NCBI RefSeq assembly: GCF_010500915.1
Contig: NZ_JAAAWP010000002.1
Coordinates: forward strand, 248,001-312,000
Source: Alteromonas hispanica
GTDB taxonomy: Bacteria; Pseudomonadota; Gammaproteobacteria; Enterobacterales; Alteromonadaceae
Length of the DNA stretch: 64,000 nucleotides
Reading direction: 5' to 3'
A program made the translations under genes and the position numbers. The notes under the pieces are model-generated. The model saw only the letters and a list, made by a program, of their open reading frames with translations. It was not told the DNA's origin and ran no database searches. This document shows positions 17,481 through 26,599 of this stretch, in pieces (the stretch's first letter is position 1; each line of letters starts with the position of its first letter).

Positions 17481-18059
17481 ATGCCCAAAGTCGGTATGGA
17501 ATCGATTCGCAAAAAACAGTTAATAGATGCAACCTTAGCTGTCATGGCCGAAGTGGGGTATCACGGCACAACAATTAGCTTAATTAGCAAACGAGCCGGG
17601 TTGTCGTCAGGCATTATAAGCCATTATTTCGGCGATAAGCAGGGCCTGATTGAAGCGACGATGCGTTATCTTTTAGAGGCGCTAAAAATAACCAAAAAGA
17701 TTTCAGACCCTCTAGCTCGCATAGATTTTATAATCGAAAATAACTTCTCTCAAACGCAAGGGGCAGCCTCCGCAACTAATACATGGTTTAACTTTTGGGC
17801 TCTTTCACTTCATAATGAAAACTTGCACAGGCTTCAATGTATTAATCATAAGCGTTTAGAGAGCAATTTAGCCTTTAGCTACCGTCAACTTTTGCCAAAA
17901 GCACATGCAAGACATGCAGCGGCATCAACGTCTGCATTAATTGATGGCTACTGGTTACGCTATTCTATGGGAAGCGTTGGACACGGCGATTTTGCAGAGC
18001 CAGTCACTCGAATCAAACAATACGTAAGAGACTTGATAGCACAACACGGCAAATCGTAA
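17481..18059 (+). CDS. betI: TetR-family regulator, BetI-like
   Basis: A 192-residue TetR protein beginning MPKVGMESIRKKQLIDATL, close to the BetI N-terminus. The HTH is at about residues 20-55 (HGTTISLISKRAGLSSGIISHYFGDK). ATG at 17481 is preferred over the upstream TTG because CAGGAG lies just before it. BetI represses choline-to-glycine betaine genes, but no betA, betB or choline transporter is adjacent here. The regulon must lie elsewhere or differ. It is convergent with the M13 peptidase gene. Confidence 0.75.
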   Translation: MPKVGMESIRKKQLIDATLAVMAEVGYHGTTISLISKRAGLSSGIISHYFGDKQGLIEATMRYLLEALKITKKISDPLARIDFIIENNFSQTQGAASATNTWFNFWALSLHNENLHRLQCINHKRLESNLAFSYRQLLPKAHARHAAASTSALIDGYWLRYSMGSVGHGDFAEPVTRIKQYVRDLIAQHGKS

Positions 18060-18185
18060 GTTTTGTTATTTTAGGCTATTAATCAGCCTTAAACCTAAAT
18101 CAAAAGTGCTATTCAAATCCGGGGCTTACATTACAGATCTGGTAACGTTTTTACGTAACTTCATCGCTAAATTACCCTAGGCCCA

Positions 18186-18222
18186 ATAAAAAAGGCATCA
18201 TAGATTACTATGATGCCTCTTA
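18186..18222 (-). terminator. Terminator of the M13 peptidase gene
   Basis: On the minus strand the stem AGGCATCATAG / CTATGATGCCT with a four-base loop is followed by a T run. It lies about 80 bases past the peptidase stop codon. Confidence 0.8.
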
Positions 18223-18249
18223 ACCTAAGCAGTTTAAATCATGTATAGC

Positions 18250-18278
18250 AGCTGAACTGAATCCGTCCTAGTTCAGCT
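18250..18278. repeat. Inverted repeat in the 3' region of the M13 peptidase gene
   Basis: Perfect nine-base arms, AGCTGAACT and AGTTCAGCT, flank an 11-base spacer. It lies between the peptidase stop and its T-tract terminator. There is no T run, so it may be an RNA-stability hairpin. Confidence 0.6.
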
Positions 18279-18300
18279 GAATACAGTCTTTCAATACCTA

Positions 18301-20379
18301 TTACCAAATACGTACGCGCTCTTCTGGAGCAAGGTACAGTTCATCGCCAGGCTGCACGTTAAACGCTTCATACCACGCATCGTGGTTACGAGGTGCTTGT
18401 GCACGGAAGCGCCCTGGAGCGTGAGTACCTGCGCGAAGCTGATTTAGCATACTTTGCTCAGTACGTTTTTCTTTCCAAACTTGAGCCCATGCTAAGAAGA
18501 AGCGTTGATCGCCAGTAAGTCCGTCGATAACAGGTGCTTCCTCACCGTTAAGGCTTAACTTATAAGCGTGATATGCCATTGCCAGGCCGCCCACATCCCC
18601 GATGTTCTCGCCTAAGCTGTTTCTACCGTTAACAAAGTTGCCTTCTATTGGCTCATATTTGCTGTACTGTTCTGCGAGCGCGTCTGCTTTTTCTTCAAAT
18701 GCGGCGCGATCTTCGTCTGTCCACCAATTAGTTTGAATACCGTTTGCATCTGACTTAGAGCCTTGGTCATCAAAACCATGTCCCATTTCGTGTCCAATGA
18801 CGGCACCAATTGCACCATAGTTAACCGCAGGGTCGGCATTGGGATCGAAAAACGGAGGCTGCAAAATAGCAGCAGGGAATACAATTTCGTTGAACGAACT
18901 GTTGTAGTAAGCGTTAACTCGCTGTGGTGTCATGCCCCAACGCTCACGGTCGGTTTTTTTAAGTTCACGTTCAACAGACTCTGCATGGAAGAATTCACGT
19001 AAATTGCGAACATTACCAACCAGGTCGCTATCACTAATCGTGACGCCATCAAAAGACTGCCACTCATCTGGGTAGCCAATTTTCGGGCGGAAAGCCATCA
19101 GCTTTTCTTTTGCGTTTACTTTTGTTTCTTCACCCATCCAGTCTAGTGTGTCTATGCGCTCACCCAATGCGGCGCGAAGATTTTCAACCAATTCGGCCAT
19201 CTGAGTTTTAGAACTTTCAGGGAAGTACTCATCAACATAAATTTTGCCTATTGCAAAGCCAAGTGACTGGGTGCTAGACATCTGGCTTAGCGCGCGCTTC
19301 CAGCGCGGACGTGGCTCTTGCTGACCGTTTAACGTGCGACCGTAAAAATCGAAGTTGGCCATATAGACATCTTCTGAGAGCAAGTCCGCATTATTAGAGA
19401 TGGTGTGATACTTAAGGTACGATTTCCAATCTGCAAGGTCTGCTTGATTGATAAGCTTGATGACATCTTTCACCGGTTCTGGCTGAGTGATGTTTAGCTC
19501 AGGTACTTGGTAGTCCATTTGTGCGAAGTAAACATCCCAATCAAAGCCAGGGTAAGTATCAGTAAGCTTACTGCGCTCTATTTGGTTAAGAGTAAGATCG
19601 CGGTTACGGCGTTTTTCACGCGGCCACTGTACTTCTGCCAACTGAGTTTCAAGGGCCATAATATTTGCCGCTTTTTCAGCAGCGTTCTCTTCGCCAGCAA
19701 GGGTAAGCATCTCTTCAATATGCGCAACATAGGCTTCGCGAATTTTTACAAATCGCTCGCTATCGCTTAAGTAGTAGTCTCTGTCAGGTAAACCTAAGCC
19801 ACCCACACCAACGCTTAGCTGATATTCGTTAGGATCGAGTCGGTTATACCACATACCACCGCCAATAGGCGTGCTGTAACCGTATAGCCAGCTTTTACCA
19901 AATGCTGCGGTCAGATCTTTTGTGCTTTCGATGTTGTTAATGGTGTCTAACACATCGCTGATCGGAGCTATTCCTTTTTCATTGATTGTGTCTGTGTCCA
20001 TGAATGAAACATAAAAGTCTTTCACTAACTTTTCGTCAGCATTCAGGTTTTCTTTTTCTGTTAGCCCGTCAATAATGGTTTTTACTTGCTCTTCACTGCG
20101 CTCTGCAAGTGCCGTAAAGGCTCCGTAGCGAGTTTTGTCAGCGGGTAGCTCATAGTTGTCGTACCAAGTGCCGCTTGCATACATAAAGAAGTCGTCACCA
20201 GGCTTCACTTGTTCGTTGCGTGCAGAAAGGTCTACACCGAATGACCCCAGTTCAGCTTCCGCTTTTGTTTGTTCCGCAGTCTCTGCTTTGGTCATCTGTT
20301 CTTTTGCTTGTTCTGGTTGACCACAACCGGCAAGGCCTAGTGATGCCGCAACTGCTACGGCTAATAATTTATATTTCAT
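18301..20379 (-). CDS. M13 (neprilysin/PepO) family zinc metallopeptidase lipoprotein
   Basis: A 692-residue protein starting MKYKLLAVAVAASLGLAGCG, a lipoprotein signal with lipobox LAGC. The body is the M13 fold, with NAYYNSSFNEIVFPAAIL, the zinc-binding HEMGH and the third-ligand region ENIGDVGGLAMAY. It probably degrades oligopeptides in the periplasm. I chose the start at 20379, after AGAAATCT, because the upstream extension lacks signal character and precedes the signal peptide. It lies 19 bases after a DUF482 gene in the same direction. Confidence 0.92.
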   Translation of the reverse strand: MKYKLLAVAVAASLGLAGCGQPEQAKEQMTKAETAEQTKAEAELGSFGVDLSARNEQVKPGDDFFMYASGTWYDNYELPADKTRYGAFTALAERSEEQVKTIIDGLTEKENLNADEKLVKDFYVSFMDTDTINEKGIAPISDVLDTINNIESTKDLTAAFGKSWLYGYSTPIGGGMWYNRLDPNEYQLSVGVGGLGLPDRDYYLSDSERFVKIREAYVAHIEEMLTLAGEENAAEKAANIMALETQLAEVQWPREKRRNRDLTLNQIERSKLTDTYPGFDWDVYFAQMDYQVPELNITQPEPVKDVIKLINQADLADWKSYLKYHTISNNADLLSEDVYMANFDFYGRTLNGQQEPRPRWKRALSQMSSTQSLGFAIGKIYVDEYFPESSKTQMAELVENLRAALGERIDTLDWMGEETKVNAKEKLMAFRPKIGYPDEWQSFDGVTISDSDLVGNVRNLREFFHAESVERELKKTDRERWGMTPQRVNAYYNSSFNEIVFPAAILQPPFFDPNADPAVNYGAIGAVIGHEMGHGFDDQGSKSDANGIQTNWWTDEDRAAFEEKADALAEQYSKYEPIEGNFVNGRNSLGENIGDVGGLAMAYHAYKLSLNGEEAPVIDGLTGDQRFFLAWAQVWKEKRTEQSMLNQLRAGTHAPGRFRAQAPRNHDAWYEAFNVQPGDELYLAPEERVRIW

Positions 20380-20398
20380 AAGATTTCTCGTTTTGATT

Positions 20399-21607
20399 TT
20401 ATGTGTCGTCGTTAGGATGAATGACACTTTTTGTTTTTAAAGTAGGCACAAATTCCTGATTAAAAGGTAAAGCATTCTGTGCCTGATTAAAATAGTGAAC
20501 GATATGTTGGTTTTCTTGCTGTAAAAAATTTGCGACAGCATCGTGAAAAGCAAACTCTAAAAGCTGATGTTTAGATTTACAGTAAACGGGTTCAAAGCCC
20601 CGGAGTATTTTGTGCTCGCCCTGGGTACCGGGGTTAAAGTGAGGTAGCTTGTTGTTAATGGCGAACTCTATTCCCTCAAAATAGCAGCAGGCAAAGTGCA
20701 AGCTATCAACCTGCTTTAACGCTCCCCAATATCTGCCGTAAAGGCCTGAGCTGTCATAAAAAAATAGGGCGCTGGCAATGGGCACTTGGTGTTCTTCGGC
20801 GGTAACAATAAGAATGCGTTCGCTCATCGTGTTCACCAGGGTTTCAAAAAATGCTTTGTTAAGATATCCCACATGACCGCTTCGTTTTAGATAAGTCGAT
20901 TGATAGCACTTAACAAAGAAAGAGAGAGTGTCTGCATCAATACTACGGCCAGTTCGATGTGAAAAGCGGATCCCTTTGTCTAACAGCGCTTTTCGAGTTT
21001 TGTTAATAGATTTTCGCTTTCTTGACGTCAGTGCGCTAAGAAAGTCATCGAAACCGGCATAATTGTAGTTATGCCATTGAAACTGAACGCTGTGGCGAGT
21101 TAAGTATTGGCGTTCTTCATCGAGAGCCTGGTCTTCATCTTCGCCGACAAACAACCAGTGAAGAGAGGAAAGGCTTTCACCGAATCGAGATTCACATTCT
21201 GTCTTCAATGAATTGCCAATATCCTGAACGAGATCAGCGCTAAGTAGGTTTTCCTCTTTTACTAATAGTCGTCGTCCCGTAACCGGTGTAAAAGGTACCG
21301 CCGCAATCCATTTAGGGTAGTATTCCAATCCATGCTGATGATAAGCGTTGGCCCAGGCATGATCGAAGACGTATTCTCCGTAGCTATGAGTTTTGAGGTA
21401 GCCGGGAGCGGCAAGAACAATTCTGCCCTCGCGTTCCACCGTAACATGAAAGGGCTGCCAACCCGTGTCGCCTCCGCAGCAACCAGAAACCTCTAATGCG
21501 CTTAAAAATTCATACTGAAGAAAAGGCCCAGCATTGTGTGCAAGCTGGTTCCACTGTTCTTTCGCAATGGTTGCTATGCTGTCATGTATTACTATTTTTT
21601 CGTTCAT
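20399..21607 (-). CDS. DUF482 / GNAT-type acyltransferase family protein
   Basis: A 402-residue cytoplasmic protein of the COG3146 (DUF482, peptidogalycan biosynthesis/GNAT-like) family. Recognisable parts are GPFLQYEFLSALEVSG near the N-terminus, RKRKSINKTRKAL in the middle and FNPGTQGEHKILRGFEPV near the C-terminus. The exact substrate is unknown; the FemAB-like fold suggests aminoacyl or acyl transfer. It is the upstream gene of a likely two-gene unit with the M13 peptidase. Confidence 0.78.
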   Translation of the reverse strand: MNEKIVIHDSIATIAKEQWNQLAHNAGPFLQYEFLSALEVSGCCGGDTGWQPFHVTVEREGRIVLAAPGYLKTHSYGEYVFDHAWANAYHQHGLEYYPKWIAAVPFTPVTGRRLLVKEENLLSADLVQDIGNSLKTECESRFGESLSSLHWLFVGEDEDQALDEERQYLTRHSVQFQWHNYNYAGFDDFLSALTSRKRKSINKTRKALLDKGIRFSHRTGRSIDADTLSFFVKCYQSTYLKRSGHVGYLNKAFFETLVNTMSERILIVTAEEHQVPIASALFFYDSSGLYGRYWGALKQVDSLHFACCYFEGIEFAINNKLPHFNPGTQGEHKILRGFEPVYCKSKHQLLEFAFHDAVANFLQQENQHIVHYFNQAQNALPFNQEFVPTLKTKSVIHPNDDT

Positions 21608-21720
21608 TGATTTACGCGCATTGTTATTTCAGCAGTAATTTTGCGTTAGGGGGTGCGACTCTCAAGCGGTAAAGCTAGAATGTGCTCGTTATTTATGGCT
21701 ACTTGTTATTGCGGACTTTC

Positions 21721-21750
21721 TTTATGACAAAAACCTTTATGACAAAAACG
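21721..21750. repeat. Short direct repeat upstream of recX
   Basis: TTTATGACAAAAAC occurs twice with a 15-base period (21721 and 21736). It lies in the 205-base gap between the DUF482 gene and recX. It could be a tandem duplication or a regulator half-site pair. Confidence 0.6.
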
Positions 21751-21812
21751 ACACGCCACGTTTATATAAAACAAAATGTTTACGAAAATTGATAAGGGGC
21801 TAGTTCACAAAA

Positions 21813-22262
21813 ATGTCAGAGTTTGACAGAAAGATCATTATTGACGCGATTACTCGCATGCTGGCACGACGAGAGCATAGTTACAGTGAGGTAGTGCGCA
21901 AGCTTTCTCAAAAGGGAATTGAAAGCGATGATTTCCTGCCCATATTGGATGAATTTCGCAACAGAGACTTGCAAAGCGATCACCGGTTTGCCTGTAGCAG
22001 AGCGCGCACGCTTTACTTAAAGGGGAAGGGGCCTAGAGTCATAAAGTTAGATCTGCAGCAATACGGCGTAGATGAGGGCATAGTGCGAGACGCGCTTCTT
22101 GAAATAGAAGCCGATTGGTTTGAAAGCGCGAAAAAAGTAAAGACCAAAAAGTTCGGTGATTTTTTTGAAACCGATTACGCACTGCGCCAAAAGCAAAAAC
22201 GCTTTCTACAATACCGGGGTTTTTATCAAGACCATATCGATTACGCAGTGAGCAACGAGTAA
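21813..22262 (+). CDS. recX: Regulatory protein RecX
   Basis: A 149-residue all-helical protein with RecX repeats: AITRMLARREHSYSEVVRKL near the N-terminus, DHRFACSRARTLYLKGKGP in the middle, and KQKRFLQYRGFYQDHIDYAV at the C-terminus. RecX modulates RecA filaments. recA, normally the gene just upstream, is absent here; the upstream gene is an unrelated DUF482 gene on the other strand. The downstream alaS-csrA-tRNA order is as in E. coli. Confidence 0.88.
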   Translation: MSEFDRKIIIDAITRMLARREHSYSEVVRKLSQKGIESDDFLPILDEFRNRDLQSDHRFACSRARTLYLKGKGPRVIKLDLQQYGVDEGIVRDALLEIEADWFESAKKVKTKKFGDFFETDYALRQKQKRFLQYRGFYQDHIDYAVSNE

Positions 22263-22487
22263 GCACCCAAACACCCTCAAATTAGCGAAATATATGACAG
22301 ATTTGCGCCATTACAAAGCGTCTTACACTTAACAGAAATGACTGAATCGTGGTATTGTTGCGCAAATTTGTGCGAGATAAACACAACTGTTTGTGAATAT
22401 CCCTTTGTTAACATTTCGCTCGGCAGTTATTTCTGAGGAAATGTTTCGCACCGTCCCATTACTAGTATAAAGGAAGTTAGGTTTTCA

Positions 22488-25085
22488 ATGACAATATCAA
22501 CTGCTGACTTACGCAATAAGTTTATCGATTATTTTAAAAGTCATGGCCATCACGCCGTAGCAAGCTCCTCACTCGTGCCGGCAGACGACCCTACGCTTCT
22601 TTTTACTAATGCAGGTATGAACCAGTTCAAAGATACGCTTCTTGGTGCTGATAAGCGAAGCTACAACCGCGCGGTTTCATCACAGCGCTGTGTTCGAGCT
22701 GGCGGTAAGCACAATGATTTGGAAAACGTAGGTTATACAGCACGTCACCATACTTTCTTTGAAATGCTAGGTAACTTTAGCTTCGGTGATTATTTCAAAA
22801 AAGAAGCCATTGAGTTTGCGTGGACTTTCCTGACTAAAGAAGTAGGCCTACCGAAAGAAAAGCTGTTAGTTACGGTTTACTCTGAAGACGATGAAGCTTT
22901 TGATATTTGGGAAAACCACATTGGCGTTCCTAAAGAGAAAATTATTCGCATAAGTACATCTGACAACTTTTGGTCTATGGGTGATACCGGACCTTGCGGC
23001 CCTTGTTCTGAAATCTTTTACGACCATGGTGAACATATTTGGGGTGGCCCTCCTGGAACGCCAGAAGAAGATGGTGATCGCTTTATCGAGATCTGGAATC
23101 TTGTATTCATGCAATACAACAAGCAGGCCGATGGCAGTATGGAGTCGCTTCCGGCACCTTCTATCGATACGGGAATGGGACTAGAGCGCATTTCTGCAAT
23201 ACTCCAGAATGTACACAGTAACTATGAGATAGACTTGTTTCAAAACCTTATTAAGTCAGCGGCTGATATCGTTGGTACCACTGATTTGGAAGACAAATCG
23301 CTGCGCGTTATTGCTGATCATATTCGCTCTTGTAGTTTCTTAATTTGCGACGGGGTAATGCCATCGAACGAAGGTCGTGGTTACGTTCTTAGAAGAATTA
23401 TCCGCCGAGCTGTACGTCATGGTTACAAACTTGGCGCAGACGACATCTTTTTCTACAAGTTAGTTGCATCTCTAGCGAGTGAAATGGGAGAAGCCTATCC
23501 GGAGCTTGTTGATCAAAAGCCAGTGGTTGAAAAGGTACTTCGTGTAGAAGAAGAGCAGTTTAGCAAGACACTAGCTCGCGGCATGGCAATGCTTAACGAT
23601 ACGCTTGAGTCGTTAAAGGGCGATACTATTCCAGGCGATATCGTATTTAAACTCTACGATACCTACGGCTTCCCAGTTGATTTGACCAACGATGTTGCCC
23701 GCGAGCATGAGCTAAAAATAGACGAAGCAGGCTTTGAAGCCGCAATGCAAGAGCAGCGCGCAAGAGCACAACAAGCCAGTAACTTTGGAACCGACTACAA
23801 CAGCAGGTTGGTGGTAGAGCAAGAAACTGCTTTCACCGGCTACACGGAAGTTGAAGGCAGCGCTACTGTCGTTGAACTTATTGCTGACAATGAGTTTGTA
23901 AGTACCTTAGAAGACGGCCAAGAGGGCGTAGTGGTGCTAGATAATACGCCGTTTTATGCGGAAAGCGGTGGTCAATCGGGTGACAAAGGAGTTTTACGAG
24001 TTGCTAATGGCGAGTTTGTGGTTTCTGACACACAAAAAATGGGTAAAGCCTTTGCTCATAGAGGCGTGGCAAAAGGTACGGTGAAGAAAAAAGATACCGT
24101 TAAAGCTGCTATTGATATTGCAAACCGAGAATCGATTAAAAAGAACCATAGTGCAACGCACCTTTTACACGCGGCACTGCGTGAAATTCTTGGCGACCAC
24201 GTCACACAAAAAGGCTCTCTTGTTGAGGCGCCTCGAATGCGTTTTGATTTTTCTCATTTCGAATCGCTTTCTGCACAGCAAATTGCTGAGATTGAGCGAA
24301 GAGTAAATGCAGAAGTAAGGGCTAACCATGCGCTAACCACTCAACTTATGGAACTTGAAGATGCTAAAGCGTCAGGTGCCATGGCATTATTCGGTGAAAA
24401 ATACGACGAAAAAGTTCGCGTTGTTACCATGGGGCCATTCTCAGTAGAACTTTGCGGTGGTACTCACGTTGAAAGAACCGGTGATATCGGTCTTTTCAAA
24501 ATAGTAAGCGAAGCCGGTATAGCCTCAGGCGTGCGTCGGATAGAAGCTGTCACTGGCGAATATGCAATAGAAATGATTCAGAACCAGCAAACCACGCTAG
24601 CTTCATTGTCTGCAATGTTGAAAACAGACCCAACTAATGTAGTAGATCGCGTGTCTGTATTGCAAAGTCATACTAAAGAATTAGAAAAATCGCTCACTGC
24701 GGCGAAACAAAAACTGGCAAGTCAGCAGGGTGCTGATATGCTTAGTAATACGGTAGAAATAAACGGTGTTAAGGTACTTGTTGCGAACCTTGAAGGTGTT
24801 GAGGCCAAGTCGTTACGTTCAATGATGGACGATATAAAGAACCGAATAGGCGAAGGTATCGTAGTATTAGGTGTAGCAAACGAATCTAAAGTTAACCTGA
24901 TTGTTGGCGTAACCAAAAAACTTACCGGGCAAGTTAAAGCAGGTGAATTGGTTAACTTTGTAGCCTCTCAGGTTGGTGGTAAAGGCGGCGGTAGGCCAGA
25001 TATGGCTCAAGCTGGTGGAGACCAGCCGGAAAATCTTAATAAGGCGTTAGATTCGGTTAACGCTTGGTTACAAGATAAGCTATAA
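22488..25085 (+). CDS. alaS: Alanyl-tRNA synthetase
   Basis: An 865-residue enzyme that charges tRNA-Ala. The N-terminal class II catalytic core includes [11 protein letters not shown] and [20 protein letters not shown]. The editing domain shows [11 protein letters not shown] and [15 protein letters not shown]. The C-terminal oligomerisation domain ends with the family's Gly-rich [15 protein letters not shown]. Length is normal. It starts at ATG after AAGGAAG. Confidence 0.98.
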   Translation: MTISTADLRNKFIDYFKSHGHHAVASSSLVPADDPTLLFTNAGMNQFKDTLLGADKRSYNRAVSSQRCVRAGGKHNDLENVGYTARHHTFFEMLGNFSFGDYFKKEAIEFAWTFLTKEVGLPKEKLLVTVYSEDDEAFDIWENHIGVPKEKIIRISTSDNFWSMGDTGPCGPCSEIFYDHGEHIWGGPPGTPEEDGDRFIEIWNLVFMQYNKQADGSMESLPAPSIDTGMGLERISAILQNVHSNYEIDLFQNLIKSAADIVGTTDLEDKSLRVIADHIRSCSFLICDGVMPSNEGRGYVLRRIIRRAVRHGYKLGADDIFFYKLVASLASEMGEAYPELVDQKPVVEKVLRVEEEQFSKTLARGMAMLNDTLESLKGDTIPGDIVFKLYDTYGFPVDLTNDVAREHELKIDEAGFEAAMQEQRARAQQASNFGTDYNSRLVVEQETAFTGYTEVEGSATVVELIADNEFVSTLEDGQEGVVVLDNTPFYAESGGQSGDKGVLRVANGEFVVSDTQKMGKAFAHRGVAKGTVKKKDTVKAAIDIANRESIKKNHSATHLLHAALREILGDHVTQKGSLVEAPRMRFDFSHFESLSAQQIAEIERRVNAEVRANHALTTQLMELEDAKASGAMALFGEKYDEKVRVVTMGPFSVELCGGTHVERTGDIGLFKIVSEAGIASGVRRIEAVTGEYAIEMIQNQQTTLASLSAMLKTDPTNVVDRVSVLQSHTKELEKSLTAAKQKLASQQGADMLSNTVEINGVKVLVANLEGVEAKSLRSMMDDIKNRIGEGIVVLGVANESKVNLIVGVTKKLTGQVKAGELVNFVASQVGGKGGGRPDMAQAGGDQPENLNKALDSVNAWLQDKL

Positions 25086-25217
25086 TGATAAGTGCATATA
25101 ACAGTGAGTTTTTGAAGTGACACAGAGACAGGGAATCACTGTGCTTCCGCTGGGTCGTGCCGGCGAGTAAGCGAACTATAATGGAAACGTTAAATATAAA
25201 GGAACAGGAGCAAGCGA

Positions 25218-25409
25218 ATGCTTATTTTGACTCGTCGAGTTGGTGAAACGCTTATGGTTGGTGACGATGTTACTGTTACTGTGTTAGGCGTAAAAGGGAA
25301 TCAGGTACGAATAGGTGTTAACGCACCAAAAGAAGTTTCTGTGCACCGTGAAGAGATATATATGCGCATTCAAGCTGAAAAGGGCGGACAGCCCGATTCC
25401 GCAGAGTAA
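25218..25409 (+). CDS. csrA: Carbon storage regulator CsrA
   Basis: A 63-residue RNA-binding homodimer subunit, [17 protein letters not shown], with core [22 protein letters not shown]. It represses or stabilises mRNAs by binding GGA-containing hairpins. It starts at ATG after GGAACAGGAG. Its place between alaS and serine/arginine tRNAs is conserved in gammaproteobacteria. Confidence 0.98.
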   Translation: MLILTRRVGETLMVGDDVTVTVLGVKGNQVRIGVNAPKEVSVHREEIYMRIQAEKGGQPDSAE

Positions 25410-25432
25410 GCGTTAATAGAGCTTCACTGGGG

Positions 25433-25458
25433 AAGGTCGGCGCACGCCGGCCTTTTTT
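25433..25458 (+). terminator. Terminator after csrA
   Basis: AAGGTCGGCG / CGCCGGCCTT stem (one G-T pair) followed by TTTTT. Confidence 0.85.
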
Positions 25459-25661
25459 GTTGGTGTTTTTATTATTGTTGCGTCACCTTGATGTAGAACC
25501 GCTATACCTGCGTTAACACGCCGGGATTACCAACGTTTTAAGTCTCGCTGAGTGGGTAGGCATCTATACACATATATATGCACAGCGGTATAAGCCATTT
25601 TATGCATGGCATTCTTTGAAATCGTGTTTATACTGTTTAACCAGCATTCAAATTACGTGTT

Positions 25662-25682
25662 TTTTAAACGAATCGTTTAAAA
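25662..25682. promoter_or_regulatory. 21-base palindrome upstream of tRNA genes
   Basis: Ten-base perfect arms, TTTTAAACGA and TCGTTTAAAA, around one central A. It lies 36 bases before the tRNA promoter, where an activator or repressor site would be expected. The rest of the csrA-tRNA gap (25459-25760) shows nothing else I recognise. Confidence 0.55.
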
Positions 25683-25717
25683 TGACAGCGGACGAACACT
25701 TTCTTCCTAAAAAAGGT

Positions 25718-25745
25718 TTGACTCAAGCCAGTGAATCCGTAAAAT
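25718..25745 (+). promoter_or_regulatory. Predicted promoter of the tRNA-Ser/tRNA-Arg cluster
   Basis: TTGACT (25718-25723), a 16-base spacer and TAAAAT (25740-25745), followed by a GC-rich stretch GCATCCCGC typical of stringently controlled stable-RNA promoters. The first tRNA starts 15 bases downstream. Confidence 0.75.
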
Positions 25746-25760
25746 GCATCCCGCACTCAA

Positions 25761-25852
<92 letters not shown>

Positions 25853-25889
25853 ATTCGTTGATAGTGGCGGTCGACAAAAAGTTTATTGC

Positions 25890-25966
25890 GCGTGTGTAGC
25901 TCAGCTGGATAGAGTACCTGGCTACGAACCAGGCGGTCGGAGGTTCGAATCCTTCCACACGCGCCA
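25890..25966 (+). tRNA. tRNA-Arg (anticodon ACG), copy 1
   Basis: A 77-base cloverleaf with acceptor GCGTGTG / CACACGC, D arm GCTCAGCTGGATAGAGT, anticodon loop CTACGAA (ACG, to be read as ICG), T arm GGTTCGAATCC and encoded CCA. It is identical in sequence to the second copy at 26019. Confidence 0.97.
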
Positions 25967-26018
25967 CTTATTTGAAGCGTCACCTTTCGATGTAAAAATT
26001 GAAAGTAAAACAGTTTAC

Positions 26019-26095
26019 GCGTGTGTAGCTCAGCTGGATAGAGTACCTGGCTACGAACCAGGCGGTCGGAGGTTCGAATCCTTCCACACGCGCCA
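26019..26095 (+). tRNA. tRNA-Arg (anticodon ACG), copy 2
   Basis: Identical over all 77 bases to the copy at 25890. The 52-base spacer between the two copies is unrelated to the tRNA itself. The cluster ends in a hairpin with a T run just downstream. Confidence 0.97.
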
Positions 26096-26104
26096 TATAA
26101 GAGA

Positions 26105-26131
26105 GCCCACCTCATTGAGGTGGGTTTTTTT
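26105..26131 (+). terminator. Terminator of the tRNA cluster
   Basis: Stem CCCACCTCA / TGAGGTGGG with a minimal loop, followed by seven Ts. Confidence 0.88.
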
Positions 26132-26284
26132 ATGTCTGTCAAAACAGCATGCTATGGGGTAGTCATTTCTCTTACTCGTCCTCCCTCTATTTCCTCGCTT
26201 TTTACTAAATGTTCCTTAGCTTTGTTGAAGTTTGAGTAACCCCGTGATAGTTATTTAACCACAACAACAAACTTGTGAGCACGC

Positions 26285-26584
26285 ATGAATACCGATTCTG
26301 TTGCTAGCCTTCTATTAGAGGCCGCTTCTTTAATGCTAATAGGCATGGTGTTTGTCTTTTCTTTTCTTGGCTTGCTTATATTAGGCATTCATTTAATAGC
26401 GAAATTCTGTAGCGTATTTCCAGGCGAAGTAGCCTCAGAATCAGTTGTGGCTGACAGAAGGGCTAATGCGCAACAACCAAGCGTTGAAGGTTCAATCACT
26501 GATGGCTCAGGCATCGAAAAGAATGTCATCGCCGCAATTTCTGCCGCTATACACGCACATCGAAAAACCAATAAGAATTCATAA
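26285..26584 (+). CDS. oadG: Oxaloacetate decarboxylase gamma subunit
   Basis: A 99-residue protein with one N-terminal transmembrane helix (about 15-40, MLIGMVFVFSFLGLLILGIHLI) and a hydrophilic C-terminal tail. This is the usual architecture of OadG, which anchors the alpha subunit to the membrane beta subunit and carries a metal-binding tail. It lies 15 bases before oadA. Confidence 0.9.
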   Translation: MNTDSVASLLLEAASLMLIGMVFVFSFLGLLILGIHLIAKFCSVFPGEVASESVVADRRANAQQPSVEGSITDGSGIEKNVIAAISAAIHAHRKTNKNS

Positions 26585-26599
26585 TTTCAAGGATTTACC

